Shown in pieces: positions 50,901 through 61,200 of a stretch of DNA of 64,000 bases. The position numbers were made by a program, and so were the translations under genes. The DNA is from Klebsormidium nitens (lineage: Eukaryota > Streptophyta > Klebsormidiophyceae > Klebsormidiales > Klebsormidiaceae). The notes below the pieces were generated by a model. The model was given only the letters and a program-made list of their open reading frames with translations, was not told where the DNA came from and ran no database searches. Location: the NCBI GenBank assembly GCA_000708835.1, contig DF236950.1, positions 371,716 to 435,715 on the forward strand, in the 5' to 3' direction. Every line of letters begins with the position of its first letter. The stretch's first letter is position 1.

Positions 50901-52937
50901 GATTGACGAAAACCTGGACGTGTCGGCTATTGCGGGGAGCACGATCGGCTTCACGGGGGCAGACCTGGCCAACCTGGTGAACGAGGCTGCACTGCTGGCC
51001 GCACGGAAGGTGAGGCCGGAGTATGTAAAAGCTTAGTAGCAAACTCAAATTGGCGAAAGAAAACAAATCCAGAGGACTTCCCAGATGGATTGTGGAACAG
51101 GAAGGAGGACTCTGTTTTCACCGGATTGATTGATCCGGGTGTAGCGGTTCAGATGATCGGTTGCGGATGAATATAATTGTAATCAGGCATAAAACTCCGT
51201 TTCAAGGGTTGCAAGGGAGCCTTCATAAGGTTACGTCACGAGGCAATAAATATACGAGCATACCCGCATATAAATCCTCAATCTGCGTCGTGTCAGCGCT
51301 TTTGTCTAACTCTTACCTCCTATCCGTTCTCCCAGAACCTGGAGCAGGTTGGTCGGGAGCAACTGATGGAGGCTGCGGAACGAAGTCGAGCAGGGCTGGA
51401 ACGGAAGTCTCTCAAGGTAAGCAACAATATCATTTCACCCAAGATTTGCTTTAGCTCGTCACACGTTCACGGGTTGTCTCTTTAGTCCATCTTTGAAGTC
51501 ACTTTGATCTCAGACCTTCGACGAACGACAACAGCGCCCGCCGTGCACCTTGCACGGGGGCTCGGAAACTATGTCATCCCTCCATCGCAGAAGCACAAAT
51601 CCATCTTCTTTGCAGGCTTCAGTGGGAGAAATTCAAAATCACCGAAACGTCAAACTTTACAATCCGAAAGCTTTAACTTTTGGCTGCAGGTGAGCGAGGA
51701 GGAGCGGCGCACGGTTGCCTTCCACGAGTGCGGCCACGCGCTGGTGGGCGCGATGTCGCGCGAGGTGGTGCGCAGCACGGTCACCAAGATCAGCATCGTG
51801 CCACGTGGCAGCGGCGCACTTGGCTATACGCTCAACGAGCCGCGCGAGGACCGTTACCTGCAGGGCGAGGACGACATCCGTTCATTTATCGCCACCGCTC
51901 TCGCGGGCCGTGCCGCGGAGCGGCTTGTCTTTGGGCGGCTGACCTCGGGGGCGTCGGATGATTTGCAGGTAGGTTTTGAGAGGCTGGATGTTTGTTCTTC
52001 GGGTCCATTTTTGATGGCGCAATTGCTATATTGCCGCCGGCTGATGGAGGTGAGTGCCACTGTTGATCACGCGACTCTCGTTCGTGCGTTCATTCCTTCT
52101 TCTGCTTCCATTGGAATCTCGGCGGATTTGAAGCAGCTCTCTCTTGAGCATTACGAAAGCTCTTGGAACATTTATTTTTACGTTTGGTTCAAACCCTTGT
52201 GAGCCGGTTCTGAAGTTCTCGCCGTTTTCGTTTTGCAGCGAGCAACGGAGTCGGCGGAGCGCATGGTGACGTTGTTTGGGATGTCGTCCCGGGTGGGTCC
52301 CCGGGCGCTGCGCTCGCTGCGGCAGTCGTACCTGGAGGAGCACGGCTACGCGGGCGCGGCGCGGCAAGGGGGGCCGCAATTGCAGAAGACCGTCGATGAC
52401 GAGATCGACAATATACTGCAGGTGAGGGCCGGCGGACAAACGGTGGCTTGAAGGAAGGGGAATGAAACATCTCGGAAAGTGTCTGATCGTGCGGTGTGTC
52501 CACGTCAGCAATGTCAGAGGGACTGTCGCAGAAGGATGTAAGGTGCCGGTATTCTGGGAACCTGCTAAAGGAAAATTCCGATTGTACAGCAAGCGAGTCG
52601 AAACGCAAGAGGTCGTGTCTTTGGGGTAAGCTTGTTCGCGCATAGGGGTGCGTTCATCTTCCTTCGGTAGAATGATTTCGGGTCCCTCGTTTTCCTGTGG
52701 CAGGCTGCGGATGATTGGTGTCGGCGCATCCTGGTTCGGAACCGGGCTCTTCTGAACGAGATGGCGGAGAAGCTGCTAGTGGAAGAGGTGCTCCAAGAAA
52801 GTCAACTCGCCGACTTCTTGAAGCGGGCGGAGGCCCCCGATGGGCTGGAGGACTGGTTCAAAACGGGCAGCTTGCCGGACGGGTTCCACGGCGACAGCAT
52901 ATACCGGGAAGCGCCCGCGCTGTCGTTGCCAGGATGA
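47905..52937 (+). CDS. Organellar FtsH AAA+ zinc metalloprotease, FTSH7/9-like
   Basis: Eight exons: 47905-49146, 49784-50107, 50468-50662, 50893-51009, 51336-51416, 51690-51968, 52239-52421, 52704-52937; 884 residues, every intron phase 0. FtsH proteins are membrane hexamers that unfold and degrade membrane proteins. A Ser/Arg-rich plastid-type leader is followed by a hydrophobic stretch ending in PASAA (about 157-180) and a second (about 353-371). AAA motifs: GPAGTGKT (about 440-447), [10 protein letters not shown], and the second region of homology ATNRPEILD to GRFDR. The zinc site HECGH (665-669) and the distal acidic ligand in SGASDDL (about 743) are intact, so it should be an active protease, not an FtsHi pseudo-protease. 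[19 protein letters not shown] with GMGASRVR and the SGALGYTL segment resemble FTSH7/9; this subgroup call is tentative. Confidence 0.92.
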
Positions 52938-53908
52938 CGAAGGGCTAGCGAGGGTCCGCATTGGCACCCTTGACCGCTCGTCAATGTACAGCCGATCTCG
53001 GAACTCGCAAATACCCTGTACATAACAGTGCGGAAGTGTAGAAGATTCTCCGTGTTGCCGGCCACGACCATGGCATGCTGTGACTCAGCAGAGTATGGAT
53101 GTTTTGCATATGTATGGCCGCACATAAGGTTGGCGCCCAAATCGGGCTGGCCTCAAAATACGCGTACGTGCGTCATGGCGGCATGAGCACTTGTCTGCAG
53201 GTATATATCAGAAAATTCCTGCTGGCCGCTGGTTTGGTAATCAGGTACGTGAGTCAACATATACCTGCATTCCTTTTCTAGCTGATTGGTTGATCTTCAA
53301 TTAGCTGCATGCATGGGACACGTACCTGCGCGCCGCCAATTATGGTTGAGCGCGCGAGAATGCATGGCGCATGGCAAGCTCGGGGTGGCGGGGGCATCAT
53401 GGTGCATGGTACATAAAGTCAATTGACCGTCGTTGCGAGTAGAGCAGTGCCCGTGCGGCCTGCCAGCATGATTAAAATGCAAACTCCGGCGCTTACAAGC
53501 ATCTTCCGACGCTATCAACAAACGGAATCCATCGTTTAATGCAATGATTATATACAGCTCATGCTGGCGATGCTGAGACATGAACGTACGTCGTTCTGTC
53601 GATCATTGTAGGACCACTCACCAGATATGAGTGGTCTCTTACTAGTGCCTTTGTTGATCGATGGAAATCTGCTATAAGTTGATGCCATAAGTTGTATCTT
53701 AAGATGTTTAATATAACTTGTTAAGATGGGCCCGTCCTTTCTCTAAATCTGCTCTGCTAGTTGTGAGGTTAATAATGCAATTGCAGAAGCAAAGACACTG
53801 AGTATGAAAGTAATGTGATGAGCAGTTGTGCTCCTCTGGCCGTAGCTAGCCGCCAACATCATCACACCCGACTTTAGTCACTTTCATACGTGCCTGTTGC
53901 CCGGTACC
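52938..53908. other. Convergent intergenic region, no gene seen
   Basis: About 1 kb separating the FtsH stop from the 3' end of the BTB-BACK gene. The part around 53600-53800 looks AT-rich. No open frame is supported. Confidence 0.5.
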
Positions 53909-56708
53909 TTAACACGTCACGGGGCTGAGGCAACTCTGAAATCGACGGGCTACAGCCTTAATGGTCACGGTGCCGACGGAGCCCACAAACTTCTCCGACC
54001 CTCGTGCTTCATCCCAGGGCATCTGCAGAGCGTCGGTACCGCCCCAGCTGGTCGTCCCTAATGTCTCATCCAGGCTGAAAGTCTTTCTGTCCTCAATAAC
54101 TCTTTTCCAAAGGCCACTTGGCCACGTCCTGACGTAGATCTTGAGCGCAAGTGTATCCGTTGCAGCACTTGAACTCTCTTCGGTCGAGGATTTCTCGCAG
54201 TATAGGAAAACTCCCACAGAGGGCGGATTCTTTCGATCATTCTTCTGCACGCTGATGAACCAGTTCTTTCCAAACCACACGGCTCGTCGCGACTCTCGCG
54301 TCTTTCCGCTCTCGTCCAAAAGAAAGTGGTCAACGATCTCCAGGTGGACAAAGCGCACGCCGTTCCTTTGGCAGAGCCCCTGTCCCAGCTTTTCTTTCTT
54401 GCTATCGGAGTAGGCCTGGAACCTAAGAGCTGCAGTGACCAAAGACTGCGTGTCTTTGTGCTGCAAATCCTCGCGAGAAAGCAGCGTCTCCAAGTACTCG
54501 CCACTCATGCAAGAGAACCTGATCAGCGGAGCAAGCTTGGTGACTGCGGACGACCTTAGCGACACGCTTGTGTAGTTCACTTCGGCCCAGGCAAGCAATC
54601 TGTTGAAAATTTCTTCCTCAGAATCCGCCTCGAGTCTTCGGATTGCAGCAGCACTTCGACCACCTCGAAGCTCAAGCTTTTGAAGCGCATCGACTCCCAC
54701 ATCCCGCTTACGTCCTTAAATTCCTCCACGACGCGGGCAACTGCGTCGTCCATAACTTCCTTGATTAGAGGACGCAGTCGGATTGCTGAAGGAACTCGAC
54801 ACAAAACTTCGGCACCGTCTGCCTTGCGCAACTGCTCGCAAACGGCGCCCATCAGAGAGGGCACGTCAAACTTGTCTGCCACAAAGAGAAGTGCCACGAG
54901 TGCTCGCACGTCGGTAGCCGGCTTGCAAAGAGTCGGCGATAGAGTGCCGGAGTAGAAGAAGCGGACCATCTCTTCAAAAGCCGCCTTCTCTGCACGCAGG
55001 ACCGAGAACCAAATCTGAGCCTTGCCCCCGCGTTGGAGGTTTGATTCAAGAATTCGAGACGGTTGTTGATACTCAAGGTCAGCTTTTCGGTTGACTTGGA
55101 GCTGGTCGTGGGAAAGCAAGGATCGAACGTGGTCTAAAAAGGGCACCAATATCTGTAAATCTGCAAACTGCTCGGCAAATAGAGATAGCAGTGCAAACAT
55201 GGAAAACGATGGAAAGGCGCTGAATTGAAAGCATGGAAAAGTGTTGCAACAAGATTGGAGACAAGCCTGGAGCGATGGTATATTAGGTAACTTCGAAGAG
55301 AGTTCCACGGATCTCTTATTTCAGGATCTTGGGGACTCTGAGCGACAATCAGAAGATTGTCGTGACCTTCGAGGCCAAAACCACAATACACAAACTGAGA
55401 ATGACCAGAAAATTGTCGCTCACCTTCGAGGGTTACTCTAACGATGACCGGCGCTTTCTTGTCCGACTCCTTCATGCCGTTGGACAACATGGTTCGCAGC
55501 ACGGAGCTCTTGGCGGCGAGCACGATGGAGTTAACTGGAATGTCATCATCACTAGGGGGTCCCGAGTCTGACGAGTTCTGTAAGAGGTCAGATGCTGGAG
55601 CGCTGTCCGTTAACTCGTGAGCTTCTTGGACTTTCGGATCTGCATGAAGAACAGAAAGAAATACGATTGCTCAAGCTGAAATCTTTGAAAGCTAAAATTT
55701 TGTGAAGCAACAACTGAGCCTGGTTGAAAGTTGCAGTGTTCGTCCTACGCGCATCTGCTTGCCTGAGAGCACCAATCAGGAGGGGCGATCCTTCTTTGGT
55801 TCAAGGACAAAATAGCCCCGTCAAAGAGAATGAGCTGGTGAACATGAGCGATCTGCCAACCAATCTGCTGATGGACAAGCGACGGCTATGATTGAGTATA
55901 GGCTCCTTCCGGAGTTGGTCAAACCGACAGAAATTTGGTGTATCAGGATCTTTGTGGCCATTTTTGTGATGGAACTGAACAAACTCAAGACTAACGTTGG
56001 AGCTGCGTCGGACCTGGTTCAGACAAAAGCTTTCTTGCAGTGCAGCAATGTTTCAGCTCAAGCAGACAGTCAAAGATGCTTGAGAATACGAAAGTCCAGC
56101 TCATTGGGAAGATTCTGCATTCAACCAATTTGCCAAACGTACTGCTTGTGCAGATTACAAGAAGATTCATTAGATCTCACCTTTCTCATCACTGTCCAGG
56201 AGTTCTAGTCGGATAGTCCGGTCCGAGAACTCAGTGCTCCTGCAACACAACACTTACTTTGAGGATTATACAAGAAGGATTGCTGGTCATAGTCTCAAAT
56301 ACTCTCTGCATAGCGAGAGAGTATCGGATGCTCTTCAATAAACAGTTGGGATGCATCCCAACACGAAGCGGGTGTCTGTAGCCTGCAGGATTCATTGCAG
56401 TGTTTGTTCCAAACCATTTGCCAGTGTAGACAGAAGTGACGATATATCATCAGCGAAAAGAAAGCAACGACATCGCAGACAAGAGTTCACCTGTCCTGTG
56501 AGCACGGAGGCCAAAAACAGTCTGACAGGGACCAAGGTTTCGTCAAAGAAGCTCCCATGTTGCAGGAATGTCAGGCGTAAGCACAATTTCTAGGGTCGTG
56601 CTTTTGGTCCTACACCTAAGCGCGGCTTGCAACTCCTTACTTGTAAAACGAGGTAAAGTCAAAGTAGCGTGCCTCCTCCTTCAGGGCGCTCGCTTCGTCG
56701 TTCGCCAT
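53909..56708 (-). pseudogene. BTB-BACK protein with an apparent one-base frame break
   Basis: Four exons: 56708-56641, 56239-56181, 55639-55424, 54989-53909. The start MANDEASALKEEARYFDFTS and the next exon (STEFSDRTIRLELLDSDEK) match the entry to the BTB domain in plant POB1/LRB-type proteins, followed by VNSIVLAAKSSVLRTMLSNG, then FEEMVRFFYSG. A BACK domain follows (about 54900-54480). Within it the frame breaks: MRFKSLSFEVVEVLLQSED is followed by a stop at 54577, while LEADSEEEIFNRLLAW and the remaining 230 residues lie in another frame. One missing base near 54640 would restore a protein of about 475 residues ending in a MATH-like region. POB1/LRB proteins are cullin-3 adaptors. The BACK motifs on both sides are intact, so an assembly error or a very recent lesion is likely. 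Confidence 0.65.
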
Positions 56709-58287
56709 ACCTGGGCCAAATCTGAATGCGGTAGTAGTGGCAACGGCTTGGATGATATCGTTCCGCTCAAATCATGCCGCAGCAGGATTCCGCAGGCTGA
56801 GACATCTGACTAAGAAATGATAGTGCAGGAAAGTGTTGGTGTTGACGCTCGCCCGGAGACGGGTTGGGTTGATCGGGGGTTTACTGGGTCTTGCTCGTAT
56901 CCTACCAGGCCAGCACTTGACTTGGGGACGTCTAGGGTGGGTCTGTGTCACGTGGATCATGTTAACTTCGGGTTCAGAGTTTCGTTGTTTGTGCCCGGGG
57001 AACAAACCTGCCTGATCAACATAGACCTGCATAGACCCGAGAAGTTCGAGACTAACGAGCTAGGATCAACTGGGCGGGTATTGTCCACCCTCCAAAAGAC
57101 TTTACAATCGCTTTCCTATTCTCCGGATCGATCGTTGACTCCATATGTCACAACACCACGCTATCTTGATACATTGAATCACGGAAACTTACTGGCAATT
57201 ACCTTCCCGGCCATACATGCATATGTGGCCGCCGGCCTTGCACGCCTGCTGGGGCCAGCGAGAGATCATGCAAAGTCCTAGAGTACGTCATCTGCTTACG
57301 AACTTTACTCAATCGGGCCGGACGCGGTCCGTCATGCGTCATGAGATGTAACACTCAGCGTATTAGCATGCTCGTGATGCACGCATACACTTACGTTTTT
57401 CTTCCCTGGCTTGTGCCGACGTCTTTCGCTGCTCATCGCAAGGATGCCGTCGTGAGACACGTCTCTTTCCAATTTGCTATAGGTTTGAATCCATGCGCAT
57501 GTCTAGAAGTGTATGTTCGAACTTCGCACACATGTAGAGACAGTCACTGACTAATTGGCAGCTTTCGCTCCGCCTGGCCAATAAACGCAGACAGAAGACA
57601 TTCAAAACAGAGGTCTCAATTGAACGGCATGTCACAATTCATACTGGCGTGCATAAGGATCGAGTACGTGGCCTGAAATTATCGAGGTGCCTGTGCTTGA
57701 GTATGCGTGATCAACATTTCTCACCCCAGCATGACAGCGCTCTACATTTAGGGCTGCTGATCATGCGGCAACTTTCTTTGGTCCAACACGTACATGTGAG
57801 GGCCGTTTTATCCCCTTTCTAAAGTGCATATTCTTTGTTGGTATTGGAGCTCTTTACAGACGTAGCGTATTTCGTTGAGATGCCTGGAAGGCCCACCGGG
57901 CCTCAGCTCTCGTACTTTCGACTTCCACCAGGCAGTCCCCATCGACTCTTCTTACCATTTCATGCGGCCAGCATCTGTCTCCTGCATCAAGGTCGGACGG
58001 TTTTCGATCACAAATTGCGCTCAGGTTCACCAAGCAGATTTACCGAAGATGACGGTGATTGATGTGTATCTTTAGTCAATGTCGGCGGGTACTTCTGAGC
58101 GACCGGGAAGGGAACCGATGGAAGCAATGGTAGGAGTTGCAGGTCAAAAGTATTCGGGTAGACAGAGAAAGCAGGGAAGAGAACAAGACCTTTGAGGAAT
58201 TGCACGCAACCACGGGGCGCCAGAGAGGTGACGCTGCTGGAAAGCATGCGGCCATGACGTCCCTCGGTGCGGCTCTCCCCGGCGGCC
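56709..58287. other. Intergenic region between BTB-BACK and SMC2 genes
   Basis: About 1.6 kb, containing the promoter of the BTB-BACK gene and the 3' flank of SMC2. A plus-strand open frame of 154 codons (56817-57281) is the longest but has no recognisable domain, and I do not call it a gene. Confidence 0.5.
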
Positions 58288-61200
58288 TTACCTGGCTGGC
58301 GTCACAGGAACGGGCCGGTGCTCGCGCTCCTTTTCCCTCTGCTTGGCGGGGACCGTCCGGGTGACCGCGGACACGCCGTCCACAAACTTGGTCCGGAAGA
58401 TGACGTCAGCGTTGTTGAACATGCCCTCCTTGAGGGACACTACCACGAACTGCAATACGGGGGCGAGGTCAGGCGAACCGGCCCGAAATCTAGTGGAAGT
58501 GCTGACCAACATGAGACTGGCCGACAAGCCCGCGATTCACGTAGCTACCTGATCTGGCGGAAGTCTATCAGCGGAAAAAGGATTACAGTTGACAGTACAA
58601 TCCTTGGCATCAGCTTTGGCAGAGACATCTATTTTAATGGACACTTCTTGAGGGCAAAGAGTACTGTTACGTATGACGAGAACCATGACGTATCCGTAAG
58701 ACAATTCCTGACTTTAAGAACAAGGGACCGGACAAGAGTAGCAGTGATTGCGGCTGTGCTCGTACCTGCGACTGCGGGAAGTGCGTCTTGATCATGCGGC
58801 CTATGTTCTGCGTGTGGCTCAGGTCCAAAGCCGCGTCCACCTGCACGCACGCGCAACCCCGTCAACAAACCCATTTGGAAACGCGCCGAGTGAGAACGTC
58901 GACCTGTCAGCGAAAGTGGCATTTCTTGGTTCAAAAAGTAGAACGTATATCAAAGAAAGAAACCAGAAGCACCTGACAACTACTCTGACGATGAACACCC
59001 AGGAAGAAGCGAGCCCGCAAAGAAACAACGCTCCTACTCTCCCTCGCCAGGAGGAACGCAGTATCGCCCCTGGCGGATAGTTGCGTGGCAGGTCTTGCTG
59101 CCGTGGTGTCCAGCTTACAACACAGCTGCTGCCGGACCTGGCAGCTGTCCCCTCACCTCGTCGAGGATGTAGAGCGGCGCGGGCTTGAAGAGCAGCAGCG
59201 CGAGGATGAGCGAGAGCGCGAGCAGCGAGCGCTGGCCGCCGCTGAGCTCCGTGAGCGACTGCTTCCACACGCCGCCGAAGGCGACCTTGACCTCGAGGCC
59301 GTCCAGGAAGGAGGCGCCCTCCGGCGGCTCCAGCTTGGCGGTGGTCCCCGGGAGCAGCGTCGAGAAGATGGACCCGAAGTCGCGGTTCACCTTGTGCCAC
59401 GTCACGCGCAGCGCCTCCTTCTTCTTCTCGTCCAGCTGGTCGATCACCAGCCGGATCTTGGCCTTGTCCGCCTGGCGGGGAGCCACGAGGAAAGACGTGT
59501 GGGGTGAGCAAACGTAACGTCGTGTGTCTTGGACTTTTCAAAGAAGGTCTGTATCTCAAGCCTTCGGATTCTGATTGCCTGCTTCCTCATCGTTTTCAAG
59601 TGGTGACCGCTCGATTATCAGCATACGGTAGGTTCCAGAATGCGGCGGTTTTCTGTCGGACGAGTACCTCTGGCGTGGAAAGAGAATTGAGGCAACTTTA
59701 TGCTCCTCGTCAGCGTCTTCACGTAGATTCTCGAGCGGCCAGACGGTGGAGTATCTGGTAAACTGAGCGAAAGCTTCCGAGGGCGCAACGTCAGCTCCTA
59801 CCTCGACGATGTTTTTCTTCTCCTCGAGCGCCTTGTACTCGGCCTCCGCGTGGTCAAACATGGTGGTCACCTTCTTGTTCACCTTCTTGCCCGTGCTGCA
59901 CGCAGGAAAGCGAACGTGAGCAAGCCGCAGAACGTACAACATCGCACGCGGCAAACCTTAGACGCGCCGAAGTTCTACTCGTATCGAGAACGACAGAAAG
60001 AGGACGATGACTCGGCTTTAGAAGAGGAAAGCCGAGAGAGAACCGATTCAAGCGAAAGACCAGAATATGGCCTAGACAGCCGTTACTCGCGGTCTAACCC
60101 GCACGACGCTGTTGTGGATCGAACAGTGACTTGAGCAGAAGTTGAAAGCCCTCCAGTGTCCGGTTCCTCGTCCTGTGTCAGCAGGCCGCACCTGTCCTGT
60201 TCGGCCTGCTTCCTCTCGTACGTCTCCTTGGCCTCCTTGATGTCGATGGCCTCGAAGTCGTAGTCCGTGCCGGGCTTGCCGAACAGCTGCCGCTCGCTGG
60301 CGATCCAGGCCTCCTCCTTGAGCAGCCGCTCCACCAGCTTGGCGCTGTCCTTTTGATCCACCTCCATCCGCTTCACCTGCAACGACAACCGTACGAAGCA
60401 TCAGCTTCCAGCCCAGCGAAGACCAAGCCTTACCAGATTATACCGCGTTTCTGCACACTCAAACTCACTGGTGCTTTGAAGCCAGGATGCTTCTCAATTG
60501 TAAACACATGAGCACTCCAAAGTTGCTAAACTATCAGCAGCTGGCGCCCAGCATTTGGTTCCCGTCGTAAGGACCCAGCAAATTACCTTGTGGTCCAGCT
60601 TCTTGGCCTCGACGTTGCTGTCTTTGAGCTTCCGGTCGAGGCGCGCCTGCTCCTTGGCCTGCGCGCTGATCTCCGCGTCGCACTCCTTGATGCGCGCCTT
60701 CGTCTCGTCCAGCGCGCCCTTGGCCGCCTCGTACTCCGCCTTGCGGGCCGCCACCTGAACCAAGGACACAGCCAGATGAATACTCGGATCTAGAAAAGAG
60801 AGCGAATGGCAATCCACTGGTTCAGCCAATCCAATCGAAAGGCCGTATCCAAGATGGTGCACAAACAGTGGAGGCTGTGGGCAGAGACAGCTTCGTTATC
60901 GGTGGGCGAAAGAAGTAAAATACATAAACAATAATGCAAGAGGGAGCAACATATCAACGGATATCAAAGCATATCACACATGGGGTCGTTCTCCGGCTGG
61001 GACTTCGGGACGGATATTGGCGCCTACCTTCTCCTCCAGCTCTGCGGCTTGTTCCTCCAGCTTGTTGGCTTGCTCTTGAGCAGCCGTGGCCTGCTCTTGC
61101 AGTGCGGCGATCTCGAGGTGCATCGCCTCCCTCTCCATGGCCTGCTGCTGCACGCTCTCCTCCATGCTCTGCAAGATAATGCAACACAGATCGTCAGCAG

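Noticed and set aside
47905-52937. FtsHi-type inactive protease
   Set aside because: The HECGH zinc site and distal acidic ligand are intact, unlike most FtsHi proteins.
56817-57281. 154-codon open frame between the BTB-BACK and SMC2 genes
   Set aside because: No domain, no fitting splice context and unremarkable composition; chance is the simpler explanation.
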